Source: Achatina immaculata
Taxonomy: Eukaryota > Mollusca > Gastropoda > Stylommatophora > Achatinidae
Length of the DNA: 64,000 nt
Reading direction: 5' to 3'
Assembly (NCBI GenBank): GCA_009760885.1
Contig: CM019713.1
Span: forward strand, 25,118,427 to 25,182,426
Shown: positions 11,710-23,029 of the stretch, piece after piece
Layout of the letters: each line of letters begins with the position of its first letter
Position numbering within the stretch: position 1 is the stretch's first letter
Translations under genes and position numbers: made by a program
Notes under the pieces: generated by a model
What the model saw: the letters and a program-made list of their open reading frames with translations, nothing else
What the model was told of the DNA's origin: nothing
The model's database searches: none

Positions 11710-12048
11710 ATAACATTGCCAGACATTACCAGACAACATTACCAGATAAAATGACCAGACAACATGACCAATCAACATGACCAGACAACATGACTAGACA
11801 ACATGACCAGATAGCATGGTCAATAAACATGGCCAGACAACATAACCAGTCAACATGACCAGACAAAATGATCAGTAAACATGACCAGACATGACCAGAC
11901 AACATGGCCAAAGAGCATGACCAGACAACATGACCAGACAACATGACCAGACAATATGGCCAGACAACATGGCCAGACAATAACCAGACAACATAACCAG
12001 ACAACATTACCAGACAACATGGCCAAAGAACATTACCAACCAGCATGA
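11710..12048. repeat. 13-bp minisatellite, duplicated copy
   Basis: Duplicate of the array at 9822-10160 with the same variant order. Confidence 0.93.
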
Positions 12049-12856
12049 TCAAATGAAAGTAATGTTGGACAGATTGATTTTTTTTAAAAATATTATTCTC
12101 GTACTTGGTGTAGCAGTCTGGATAATTTGGCATTAATGGCGTATAATTCGTGAGAATTAACTTCAGAAGATTCTTATCGTTTATCGTTTCTTCTGTCTTT
12201 CAACTTTTCCTGTCCTACAGCAAAGATTCATTAGTCAAGAAAGTTTTTACATAGTTGCCCGTCATGGAAATGTTTTATTTAAGTTTATTTACACAAATTC
12301 CTGATACTGAAACACATGCTTGTTATTTTCTTGTAGGAAGATATAATTAATGCAAGATAATCATTGGTTCATTTATTTTTTGTAATTCTTCCTTGCAAAT
12401 TTTACACTCAAGCTAAATAAAACGACTACTGGACAAAATAAGAAGTAAGAGAAACAAGACACGCCACGTCTTGGTCAAATCAAACGTCACAGAATGTTTC
12501 TGCTGGTTACAAGCAGATTTAAAAAAGAGGTCTCAGTACAGGTTTTTTTGTTTCTTCATTTTTTTTTATTTTTTGGTCATAGTTTTAAATTAACACACAA
12601 CTGGTAGCTGATAATAGTTACAATGCCTTTAACGGAAGGAAAAATTGTACAACAGCTCTATAGAGCAAAATGTTCTACGTCAGTGTGAGATTCACACAAA
12701 GGACAAACGGATAAAACAGAAGAGGTGTGGCTTTGGAGAAAGATGCAACACAAAGCCTGGGCGACCAGAAATATACAAATAAGGAAAAATAAAAAGCTGC
12801 AAAACTTCAAAAACTAGCTACAACCTGTGGAGAAGGCAATGAAAATTCTTCACACA

Positions 12857-13255
12857 CGTCCTGAGAATTCTGAGGATAAAGAACTTGATGTTCAACGGGA
12901 AACTCAAGGGTTAAACAGAGCGATGGAGAACAAGAGAAAAATATATGAACAATCTGAACATACGAGGTGGGAAAGGACAGCCATACCGAAATGGAAATAT
13001 CAAAATGTCTATCGGCAGGACACATGATAAATAAATAAATGCTACAAATTGCTCTTGTACAATACTCTTCTGAGAATAATTTTCATTTCATGAAAAATGT
13101 ACTCAGTTTATCCAAAATGTGAGAAGCATCTGTCAGACAAAACAGAGATAAGAGGCGGGGAAGTAGCTGGCGGCATGTCAGGCTGTGAGAAGTGCAGGCC
13201 TTTGGACGTCTCATGGGAGACAAGACGAAACAACGCTCCATGGAAAGTTTTTGTT
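12857..13255. other. Unique sequence between duplication and composite array
   Basis: No element recognised. A 66-codon + frame (12827-13027) has no domain that I can identify. Confidence 0.4.
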
Positions 13256-13318
13256 GAACTCGTTGACGGGATGGATAAGACAAAACAGAGGGAGCATGGA
13301 GGGGTGTAAACGTGTAAG

Positions 13319-13365
<47 letters not shown>

Positions 13366-13428
13366 GAACTCGTTGACGAGATGGATAAGACAAAACAGAG
13401 GGAGCATGGAGGGGTGTAAACGTGTAAG

Positions 13429-13463
<35 letters not shown>

Positions 13464-13612
13464 GAACTCGTTGACGGGATGGATAAGACAAAACAGAGGG
13501 AGCATGGAGGGGTGTAAACGTGTAAGTTGTTGTTGTTGTTGTTGTTGTTGAACTCGTTGACGGGATGGATAAGACAAAACAGAGGGAGCATGGAGGGGTG
13601 TAAATGTGTAAG

Positions 13613-13644
<32 letters not shown>

Positions 13645-14137
13645 GAACTCGTTGACGGGATGGATAAGACAAAACAGAGGGAGCATGGAGGGGTGTAAAT
13701 GTGTAAGTTGTTGTTGTTGTTGTTGTTGTTGTTGAACTCGTTGACGGGATGGATAAGACAAAACAGAGGGAGCATGGAGGGGTGTAAACGTGTAAGTTGT
13801 TGTTGTTGTTGTTGTTGTTGAACTCGTTGACGGGATGGATAAGACAAAACAGAGGGAGCATGGAGGGGTGTAAATGTGTAAGTTGTTGTTGTTGTTGTTG
13901 TTGTTGTTGAACTCGTTGACGAGATGGATAAGACAAAACAGAGGGAGCATGGAGGGGTGTAAACGTGTAAGTTGTTGTTGTTGTTGTTGAACTCGTTGAC
14001 GGGATGGATAAGACAAAACAGAGGGAGCATGGAGGGGTGTAAATGTGTAAGTTGTTGTTGTTGTTGTTGTTGTTGAACTCGTTGACGGGATGGATAAGAC
14101 AAAACAGAGGGAGCATGGAGGGGTGTAAATGTGTAAG

Positions 14138-14169
<32 letters not shown>

Positions 14170-14493
14170 GAACTCGTTGACGGGATGGATAAGACAAAAC
14201 AGAGGGAGCATGGAGGGGTGTAAACGTGTAAGTTGTTGTTGTTGTTGTTGTTGTTGTTGAACTCGTTGACGAGATGGATAAGACAAAACAGAGGGAGCAT
14301 GGAGGGGTGTAAACGTGTAAGTTGTTGTTGTTGTTGTTGTTGAACTCGTTGACGGGATGGATAAGACAAAACAGAGGGAGCATGGAGGGGTGTAAATGTG
14401 TAAGTTGTTGTTGTTGTTGTTGTTGTTGTTGAACTCGTTGACGGGATGGATAAGACAAAACAGAGGGAGCATGGAGGGGTGTAAATGTGTAAG

Positions 14494-14525
<32 letters not shown>

Positions 14526-14633
14526 GAACTCGTTGACGGGATGGATAAGACAAAACAGAGGGAGCATGGAGGGGTGTAAACGTGTAAGTTGTTGTTGTTG
14601 TTGTTGTTGTTGTTGTTGCTGGATCTGGTTAGA
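13256..14633. repeat. Composite minisatellite: 62-bp core plus variable GTT tract
   Basis: Fifteen cores beginning GAACTCGTTGACGGGATGGA each alternate with a GTT tract of about 5 to 16 triplets. Cores are nearly identical (GACGGG/GACGAG and AAACG/AAATG variants). Because 62 is not divisible by three, each minus-strand frame steps through poly-Gln, poly-Asn and poly-Thr in turn, and all three minus frames are open for more than 1.2 kb (531, 481 and 415 codons). The frames are a consequence of the repeat. No promoter or flanking exon is visible. Confidence 0.95.
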
Positions 14634-15240
14634 TAAAACTCGCCAAATTGACCTCACTAGAGACAAACGTCGTAACAAAACGTTATCTCCACAAGAAACT
14701 GGCAGAGATCAAACTCGCTTAAGCCTGGCGATAGAGAGAAAGTTTGGGCCAGCGTTGTACCCCACTGAGGCCCGAGCTGTTGAAGGGCACGACCCCACCC
14801 ACCCCCCTGTTTTCTCCGTTTCTTTTATTAGACCCAAAGTTATATGATCGTATACGCGACTTGCTTTCCATGTGTGAATAGTGGGGGGTGGGGGGGGGGG
14901 GTGGGGTGGGGGTCCGATGGTACCTGATCCCAGGGTCCAACTTGCCTCACGGCGACCCTGTCCTCCTATACTGAAACTCGCTACCAGTGTGAACTCTACA
15001 CAAAGGCTTTTGCTCAATATGTAATTCGTTATAGTATTAATTCGCTGCAACATTAATTAGCTATAATATTAATTCACTACAACAGCAGTTTGCTTTGATC
15101 TTATCTCTGCACTCACATTAAACAATATCTGCACAAAAACAGCGACTCTCCTTTTACATGCAAATTTTTTTTTGGTCTATGTCGTGAGTAATGGTGGAAC
15201 ACAGACGAACAGTTATGAGTATGTCAAGGTCGGTCAGCCG
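14634..15240. other. Unique sequence with a G-run
   Basis: Contains an extreme G-rich tract at 14881-14912 and AT-rich sequence after 15000. No gene recognised. Confidence 0.45.
14881..14912 (+). other. G-quadruplex-type G tract
   Basis: Runs of 6, 12, 4 and 5 G separated by single T residues, satisfying the usual four-run pattern. Structure formation is inferred from composition only. Confidence 0.6.
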
Positions 15241-15720
15241 GAACTGACTACGATCCTGTCCAGTCTCTCTGCTGATGCTGATAGTAGCAGATCCAGCCTG
15301 GGGCAACAGGGCAGGGCCCACACGAGGCCCTGTGGGAATTTCTGGAGAAGAACTCTCCTTCGGCCGCAGCAGGGCAACCACGGCAACCCGCTCCAAGATC
15401 TACACAAGTTTATACTACGGCATCTTCAGGCCGTCAGCTGCCATAAACATGGTTGACAAGTTGTCTGGCAGGTCCAGCATGTCTCTCGCTCCTGGCTGTG
15501 CCAGTGTGTACCCCCAGCTCTCTCAGCCTAAGCAGCCATGTAGATTTGCTGCCCTCGAAGTCCTCCGTTCTGCCCATCTCTCTGGGCACGTTAACAATTG
15601 GTCGTCCGTCTGCGATGAGGGCAGAGCCAGGCTATCACCTCGCCGGAGCCTCGTAGCTTCTGCCTCACGTCCACCCCCCTGTAGCCAGGTCTCGGGGGAG
15701 GGGGAGGGGGGGGGGTCAGT
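15241..15720. other. GC-rich unique island, no recognised gene
   Basis: About 480 bp noticeably richer in G+C than its flanks, ending in a GGGGGAGGGGGAGGGGG-like stretch. A + frame of 167 codons (15275-15778) and overlapping frames are open, but the peptides are Ser/Arg/Pro-rich with no domain recognised. It could be a promoter island, an exon, or a decayed repeat: near 15373 it shares GGGCAACCACGGCAA with 1556 and weakly resembles DR-1. Confidence 0.3.
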
Positions 15721-17119
15721 GAACGTATTTCGTATTTCTGTATTTACTTGTTTCAATCTCAGTAACAATTTCTCCTAAACAAACCAACTAAACATAAAAC
15801 GCATCTAAACTTGTACACGGCACAAAATATTTTTTTTTAAATATCAAAAATGGAAAGAAAAAACTATGTAAAAAAAAATAATAATAAATTTGATCAAAGT
15901 GGCATCATACAAACTGGCGATAAGGAAAAAAAGAAAGACACAAGCAGGTCCGCAGCAAAAGGAAAGTAATCCTATTTGGCAGGCATCCAAGAAAACGAAT
16001 TTTATATAAAAAAAAAAAATAAAATAATAATAAAATAACTCCTTTTTGTTTTACAAAATCCAGTTCCTCGTTATTTTCAGACATTTAAATAAAAGAAAAA
16101 CATGTCCTGCTGTGAATATCGAGTTATCCGAACAACGGCCTAAAAGTGTTTCTGCGGACATTTTCGCGAAGTGGGAAAAAAAACCGAAAGAAAAAAAAAC
16201 AAAACAAAACAAAACAAAAAAGAAAGAAAAAAAACTGCTTCGTCATAGCTACAGCGGATATCACGAGAAATGATTTCCTGTCCCATCACGAAGCGCCCTG
16301 CCTTGGCTAGAGGGCGCTGCTTCCTGGAACAAATTCCGAGTATTGGAAAGTGCGATACAGAGAGAGGAAACAATAGTAGAAATTTGGAATTAAAATCAGT
16401 TGAAATGTCGCAAAATATCAACACAAAAAATACAGAAAACTTCCATAAAATAATGATCGTTGGATTTATAAGTTGCCACTGAAGGGAAAAAAAGACGAAA
16501 CAAGGGGTTTGGAAAAGTGTATGAGAAAATCGAGAGGAAAAGGCAAGTTTGGGACTAGAGAAGAAAGAAAGAAAAACAAAGAAAGAAAGAAAGAAATGGT
16601 AAAAAGAAAACAGGAAAGAGACAAAGAAAAGTAATGGATGTCTGAAAACAACACAACAAAATCGAGGAGAGAAAAAGAAAATTCTCTGAAAAAGAAAAAA
16701 AAAAACATTCGCCTGACAGACAACAATTAGGAGCTCCATTAATCGACATTCAAGATTAAACAACGAAAGTTTGTCAATGGCAAAAATGGTAAGCCATAAC
16801 ACTTTTGTTTCTACTGATTCATTACCTTTATACACGTAGATATATAACATAATTTGCTTGGTCGCACCATCTGTTTTGGCTGCTAGACCCACTTTAAGAT
16901 GAAAAATAAAAATCTGAAAACATCAGAGAGCAGAAAAATTGTCGATGTCCGGTGTGTTTCTTAGTTCGATCATCCGGGCGAGCTAACTTAATGCTACCTG
17001 CTAAACAGCAGCTGCTGCATTTTCTGACTCTTGCACATTTTTATTTACATCCGGGTTCTATTAGTGATTCATGACTTTCTTATTAAAATTCCTGTTTTTC
17101 ATCTGTGAGTTAAAATATG
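15721..17119. other. A-rich and purine-rich intergenic sequence
   Basis: Several A-rich runs and a GAAA-type purine tract (about 16555-16700) on the + strand. These make a 250-codon Phe/Ser-rich minus frame (16140-16892), which I treat as a low-complexity by-product. No element recognised. Confidence 0.45.
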
Positions 17120-17200
17120 TATGACACGCCACTTGGTGTAGTGGTAAAATGTGAGAATAGTCACCACAAAGCTGAAAGCTAAAACCCAGACATGAATAAT
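17120..17200 (+). repeat. Possible degenerate tRNA-derived SINE head
   Basis: GGTGTAGTGGTAAAATG resembles a Pol III A box. A poor B-box match (GCTAAAACCC) follows about 45 bp later. No paired acceptor stem is visible, so it is not a functional tRNA gene. Confidence 0.3.
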
Positions 17201-18309
17201 CTGGGGATTAATCTTTTTTTTCCCCTAATTTTAATTAAATTTCATTATTTCACGTGCGACAAATCGGGGATTCTCATTTTCATATTATTTTCCTGCATGA
17301 ACAGAACATATCGCTCTCTCTTTAAGTTCTTATTAAACTTGTATATCTTATATCTTACATCCTTCCCGTGCCGTTAAACGACACATGGACTCGTATAATA
17401 GTTCGACAAGTTTTACTGTTTTCGGCGAGTTTTTCAACCTCATCAAGGGATTGTATGATTACTAATTTGGCCTCTCTTAACAGTGGCCTCTTTTATAGCT
17501 TCACATGGGGAACTTCTTTTTCTTTGGTCTGTTTTTCCACTTGATAGCTTAACTTATATATGCAAATGTTTTATTAATTTTACGCAAGAAAACATACATT
17601 CTTTAAACTTTAAAAGAAATATTTCTACATACAAAAACGTTAAAATTTTTAAAAAAAAAGAAAAAAGAACTGCTGTTCGACTTCATCTCAGAAAATCAAT
17701 AAGAAATGTTTGAATGTAGTATGAAAGCACAAAATACCATTGCGGATACTTGATGTCTGTACAACATTGAACAAAGCGTTTCTCTGTTTCTTCCTTTCAT
17801 GTGAAAATAATGAATTCTGACATTTAATAGAGAAAAAAAGACCCATGATAAGGATTAAAAAAAACCACGATAAAGATTTTAAAAAAACATGATAACGGTT
17901 AAAGAAAAAAAAAACAAAATAAAGGTTTAAAAAACACATGAACAAATACAATTATATGTTTGTTCCCAGTGGAGAAAGCTCTTCAAATATCAAATACGAT
18001 ATCTAAAATCATATCTAAAAATATCAAAATAAACTCTTGCCCATTTTAGGAAGATCAAAGGGAACTGAAAGGCTTGATATTTGTAAACGTTAAAATTGAT
18101 AGTTCCAAAGTCTGTTATAAATATTAAATTATCTATCATTATGACCCTCTATCCAACCAATAGTGACAACCTGGTGGTTGTGGGTGGTGGTGTGGGGTCA
18201 AGTGAGAGATGGGGTGAAAATCAGGCAGGAGGCTGTAGGAAATCTTACCTGTGCTGGAAAAACAAGTCGTCCTAGTGCCTCTTTAATAGCAACACGCGTC
18301 CAAGTGCTA
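17201..18309. other. AT-rich intergenic sequence
   Basis: A-rich tracts at 17640-17665 and 17855-17935. No gene, element or array recognised. Confidence 0.5.
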
Positions 18310-18815
18310 AATAGTATTGTCTTGTCTTGTCTTGTCTTGCCCTGTCTTGTCTTGTATACAAGGCGCTAAGCAGTATTTTCTTGTCTTGTCTTGCCCTGTC
18401 TTGTCTTGTATACAAGGCGCTAAGCAGTATTTTCTTGTCTTGTCTTGCCCTGTCTTGTCTTGTCTACAAGGTGCTAAGCAGTATTTTCTTGTCTTGTCTT
18501 GCCCTGTCTTGTCTTGTCTACAAGGTGCTAAGCAGTATTTTCTTGTCTTGTCTTGCCCTGTCTTGTCTTGTCTACAAGGTGCTAAGCAGTATTTTCTTGT
18601 CTTGTCTTGCCCTGTCTTGTCTTGTATACAAGGCGCTAAGCAGTATTTTCTTGTCTTGTCTTGCCCTGTCTTGTCTTGTATACAAGGCGCTAAGCAGTAT
18701 TTTCTTGTCTTGTCTTGCCCTGTCTTGTCTTGTCTACAAGGTGCTAAGCAGTCTTGCCCTGTCTTGTCTTGTCTAAAAGGCGCTAAGCAGTCTTGTCTTG
18801 TCTTGTCTAAGCAGT
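18310..18815. repeat. 54-bp minisatellite, about 9 copies
   Basis: The 54-bp unit has a pentanucleotide half (CTTGT/CCTGT repeats) and a unique half containing CAAGGTGCTAAGCAGTATTT. Two subtypes (TATACAAGGCGC and TCTACAAGGTGC) alternate in blocks, and the last two units are truncated. The unit is divisible by three, giving an 18-residue peptide period in two + frames. Confidence 0.95.
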
Positions 18816-19025
18816 ATAGAAAAGTTCTAGTTTATCTGCACGGGCTAATATTTCAAGACCACTCGGCTAATTACTCTCTGTTTATATTTAGAGTTCTTCT
18901 GTCAGATTCTTGAAAGGGCGGGCATAGAACAGAAGGTCACCGTGTGCGCCAAAGAAAAGGTCAAAGTGTTTGCTGAATCAAACATCGGTCTTTGAGAAGA
19001 ATGCTAGCTCCAGATTACGGAAAAT

Positions 19026-19268
19026 ATGCGCCTCGCGAAAACTGTTTGGAAAAAGAAAACAGTTGGACGAGCAAACTTAGAGAAACTACTGACAAGCAAT
19101 CATGGAGAAACGAGTAATTTTCTGTCTGAGATTGACAATTGCCCGGAAGATGTATCGCAAAAGGTATCGGTTCTCGAGAACAACCTGAACGATATCTCTG
19201 AAATGGTATCGGAGCTTGATCAGCGTATTTCAAATAAAATCGGGTCTGAAAAATTGCTTGAACAATAA
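19026..19268 (+). CDS. Short coiled-coil-like open frame, unidentified
   Basis: Eighty-codon frame starting MRLAKTVWKK. Residues from about 37 onward show heptad-like spacing of Leu/Ile/Val with Glu/Asn/Ser (for example VSVLENNLNDISEMVSELDQ). After the stop a related peptide (FENCLGDISQIV) can be read from about 19328, suggesting the tail of a longer repetitive coiled-coil protein that has decayed. It could be the relic of a retrotransposon first ORF, of a filament-type gene, or chance. No intron, promoter or homologue is visible from sequence alone. Confidence 0.2.
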   Translation: MRLAKTVWKKKTVGRANLEKLLTSNHGETSNFLSEIDNCPEDVSQKVSVLENNLNDISEMVSELDQRISNKIGSEKLLEQ

Positions 19269-19499
19269 TTCGAAACTGGAATCGGAGTTGGAATCACGTG
19301 ACTGATATGGCGAAAATGGCATCGGGGTTCGAGAATTGCCTGGGCGATATCTCGCAGATTGTACGAGCTCATTGAGCTGTTGATAGTTGTAAAACAAACA
19401 GATGGAGTGAGGGTCTTAGCCACTTCTGTGAGGCTCACTCTTACAATCCTGGCTCTTAATCTAGTATAATCTTTATTATTCTTCTCACTAATACACTTT

Positions 19500-19835
19500 C
19501 GTTTATCTCCCGTATTATCTCTCTTTTCTCTCTCTCTCTCTCTTGTACTCTCTCTCTTGTACTCTCTCTCTCTCTTGTACTCTCTCTCTCTTGTACTCTC
19601 TCTCTCTTGTACTCTCTCTCTCTCTTCACCTATGAGTTAGTTCCCCCAACCCTTTTTTTTCTTGTATTCTCTTTCTCTCTTTTCACCTTTGTGTTAGACC
19701 CCCTTCCTTCTTTCTCTTTCTCTCTCTCTCTCTCTCTCTTCACCTATGAGTTAGTTCCCCCCCCCCTTTCTCTTCTACTCTCTTTCTCTCTCTCTTTTCA
19801 TATATCAGTTATTCTCCCTTCCCCCCCCCCACTCT

Positions 19836-19879
<44 letters not shown>

Positions 19880-19884
19880 ATCGT
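19500..19884. repeat. CT-rich minisatellite, left part
   Basis: CT dinucleotide tracts alternate with TTGTACTCTCTC and with CACCTATGAGTTAGTTCCCC at intervals of roughly 60-75 bp. The same landmarks reappear at 22690-22825, beyond the LINE-D copy, so the array is split by that element. Confidence 0.85.
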
Positions 19885-20188
19885 AATCACAAATGCAACA
19901 ACATCGTGGTATGATCACTTTACAAGTATGGTGGATTATGTTTTGTCTTTTAATTTAATGGACATAATTGTTTTTGGAGATTTCAATATTAATTACAGAC
20001 AAACAGATGCTACATGTAATGATATTGTTTTATCATACAATTTATCCCAAATTATCACTAAACCTACTAGAGTAACTGAAACATCATCCACACTAATAGA
20101 TCACATATATGTAGCTCATCCAGAAAACATTATAGAATGTAAAGTCTCTCACATATCACTGAGTGATCACTATCCGGTCTGTTGCACC
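19885..20188 (+). pseudogene. LINE-D endonuclease domain remnant
   Basis: C-terminal half of an exonuclease-endonuclease-phosphatase fold nuclease, which in intact elements nicks the target DNA to prime reverse transcription. Visible motifs are VFGDFNIN, DHIYV and SDHYPV. The N-terminal catalytic glutamate region is missing because of the 5' truncation. The frame ends at a TAG at about 20189; the downstream RT is in the same frame. Confidence 0.8.
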
Positions 20189-20446
20189 TAGACACGACAT
20201 GGTTTGAATAATCCCAAAAATAAACATACCAGTATTAAATTTAGAAGTTTTAGCAAATTCAGCTTAGAATAATTTCTGAAAGAGTTCCAAGCAGAACCTC
20301 TAGATCACGTGTACCAACTTACTGACCCTGATAAGGCCCTGGAATACTGGATAAAAACCTTCAGGGATATATTTGACAAGCATGTTCCTATTAAATAGAT
20401 GACAGTTAAACATCATGTGATGTCCCCATGAATAACACCTGAGATA

Positions 20447-22330
20447 TTGCAAGTCATGAGGGAAAGGGATCAGGCCCACAAAATTAAGGAATTCACTAGC
20501 CATCGATTACTTAAAACTAAAGTTCAATATTTAATTAGGCAAGAAAAGAGAAATTACTTTAGGAACCTAGTTCAGAATAAATCAGACAGTAAGTCTGTCT
20601 GGAAAGCAATTAACATTCTAGCAAACAAGAGAAAACAGTCTGACTTGCAGAGTTATAATCATGTGGCCGCTTGTGAAGAGTTCAGCAATCACTTCAGAGA
20701 AGAAGTCAATATCTTAAAATCTTCACTACCAACCCCTACTTTTGATTTAAGCGAATTAAGTACATGTATAGGTAGCAAATGTGCAAATCTAAAGCAACCC
20801 AATATTCCTTTCATGTCAGTTAGTGTTGTTTACAATTACATTTCATCTTTAAAGAACAACACAGCAGGACTTGATGAAATCAGCAACAAGATGTTACGCT
20901 ACTCTGCCCTAGTAATTACAGATACACTAACATACATTTACAATCAGTGCATTGCACATTGCCATTTTCCGCAGGCTTTTAAAATTGCAACAACATATCC
21001 CCTTTTTAAATCTGGTTTGGAGAAAAATTCCTCAAGCTATAGACCAATTTCCATTCTATCGACTTTGTCAAAACCCCTAGAAAAACACATATAAAAAACA
21101 ACCTTACAACACATGCAAGAAAATGATTTGATTGTTGACTGTCAGTCAGGTTTTAGGCCGAAACATTCCTGCCACGCAGCTCTCACAAAGATGACAAAAT
21201 GTTGGTTGTCTAATATAAACGATGATGCATTATGTCGTGCTGTCTTTGTTGACTTTAAGAAAGCATTTGACATGACTGATCATGAAATCCTAGTTAGAAA
21301 GCTTGAGACTTACAGACTACACCCTGACTTGACAAATTTATTACATTTTTTTCTTTCCAACAGACAGCAGGTAGTTTTCCTCAAAAACTCTTAAGTCAAG
21401 TTAATCTGTGGTTGATAATGGTGTTCCACAGGGATCTATTACTGGTCCTCTCTTGTTTACCATCTACGTCAATGATCTTCCACTTCATCTCAAAAAGTCA
21501 CCTTGTGACCTCTTTGCTGATGACTGCACAATTTACACTAGTGACAATGACTGTCTTAACCTTGAGTCAACTCTTCAAATTGAAATAAAGTCTAATTAAC
21601 TGGAGCAACAACAACAGAATGCTAATAAACACCAGCAAAACAAAGTCCATGCTCATTACAAAAAGACAGAAATTAACAAATTCACCAACAATAACACTTC
21701 AGCTCCATGCTGGAACTTCACAGATAGAGAATGTTAGTGAACATAAAACTCTAGGTCTTGTTATTGAGCACCACCTCAGCTGGAATCATCATGTAGACAA
21801 TCTAACCAAACTCATTGCATAAAAAGTTTACGAGTTTACTAAAATTAAAAATGTTCTTGACATAGATACCAGAAAAAATATACTACATATCACAGATACA
21901 AACACACTTGGACTACTGCTCCACAGTTTGGGATGGTTGTTTCATGTCAAACATGAAAAGACTTTACTCACTTCAAAAACGAGCAGTATAGCGTATAGAT
22001 AACAAACATGTAGGACGTATTACAAATAAGGACAAACATCTTGATATTCTACCCCTCAAGAAGAGGTTTCTTTTCAACAAAGTCAAGTTAATTCATAAAG
22101 TTCTATCTCACAATGCTTCACTCTATCTGTGGTCGTTGTTCAAATCCAACCCAAACACAGTCAACGCTTAAACAATTGTGTTCTCCCAAAACCAAGGCTT
22201 GACATGTTAAAAAAAAGTTTCTCTTACTCAGCTGCCCACCTTTAGAATGCCCTACCAATTCATGTAAAACTTACAAGTAATACTCGTTCTTATAACTTTA
22301 AACTTTGTCAACATCTGTTTGATATGGACT
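20447..22330 (+). pseudogene. LINE-D reverse transcriptase remnant
   Basis: Palm and fingers motifs run in order from about 20860 (NNTAGLDEISNKML) to 21524 (FADD). Thumb-like sequence (KTLGLVIEHHLSWNHHV) follows at about 21750-21800. In-frame stops and two frame changes split it into four open pieces (20447-21094, 21113-21394, 21408-21599, 21619-21822), and weaker homologous sequence continues to about 22330. It would have copied its own RNA at the nicked target. No intact product is possible. Confidence 0.85.
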
Positions 22331-22689
22331 ATATGTCTCCTTAAGCATAATCTAGTTTGAAGTATGACTTGATTATTGTAATTGTTTTTTTATACTGCTT
22401 TTCTATAAATTTTTTAGTTTTGAATGAACGTAAGAATGAAAGTTTATTTCATGTTGTTGGATAAATCAGAGTGCAGAGTGTATGGACATGAGATAAGTTT
22501 ATTATTTATTTATGTAATCATTTATTGTGTCTTCATGATTTATTATGCTCATTAACAAATGCTGAATGACTGTGACTGAGTGAAAGCTGTATGATGAAGG
22601 GCAGAATGTCAGACGGGCCTGCGTGTCCAATTCTTAACCCTTTGAAAATAAAGTATGTTCATTCGTTCGTTCGTACGTTCACTCGTTCT

Positions 22690-22825
22690 CTGTCGTCACC
22701 TATGAGTTAGTCTCCTCTCCTCTCTCACTCTTGTACTCTCTTTCTCTCCCTCTCTCTTCATCTATGAGTTAGAGCCCCCTCCCCTTCTCTTTTACTCCCT
22801 CTCTCTCTCTCTCTCTCTCTGTTTC
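22690..22825. repeat. CT-rich minisatellite, right part
   Basis: CACCTATGAGTTAGT and CATCTATGAGTTAGAG with CT tracts and CTTGTACTCTC match the array at 19500-19884 on the other side of LINE-D. Confidence 0.85.
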
Positions 22826-23029
22826 GTCTGAGGTAGTCTATATTGTCTCGTGAACCTGCTTTCTTTAAAACAGAATTCTGCTGTTTGCTTACTTCTCTGT
22901 GTACTACAACATACATTTACGTTGAATCTGAAATATTTTACACTTACTTCATATTTTTATGACCTCCTTGCACATAACCTGAACTGTGTCACTTGGTTCT
23001 CCCTATAGAAGTGAAATATTCAAAACAAC

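Larger units (their letters stand above)
10965..12856. repeat. 1,888-bp tandem duplication, copy 2
   Basis: Second copy of the 9077-10968 unit at an offset of 1,888 bp throughout. It ends at 12856, where ACACACGTCC replaces the minisatellite sequence that follows copy 1. Both copies carry identical 69-codon and 135-codon open frames, consistent with very recent duplication or an assembly artefact. Confidence 0.9.
19885..22680 (+). mobile_element. LINE-D: Jockey/CR1-like non-LTR retrotransposon, decayed
   Basis: 5'-truncated non-LTR element. It opens inside an apurinic endonuclease domain (GDFNIN at about 19976, then SSTLIDHIYV and SLSDHYPV) and continues into a reverse transcriptase with [42 protein letters not shown] and the catalytic box FADD (21513-21524; usually YADD or FADD in this group). 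Frame is kept from 19885 to about 21390 but broken by in-frame stops near 20189, 20270, 20398 and 20431. Frame changes follow between 21394 and 21408 and before 21619, so it is inactive. The 3' end carries AAAATAAAG and a short tetranucleotide tail of TTCG/TTCA type. The superfamily call rests on the endonuclease plus RT order; the exact clade is uncertain. Confidence 0.9.

Noticed and set aside
13083..14678. 531-codon antisense frame as a poly-Q/N/T protein gene
   Set aside because: All three antisense frames are equally open because of the 62+3n structure; no evidence of transcription. Kept as a finding, not as a gene.
16140..16892. 250-codon minus-strand Phe/Ser-rich frame
   Set aside because: Lies over purine-rich GAAA-type low-complexity DNA; composition rather than a domain explains the frame.
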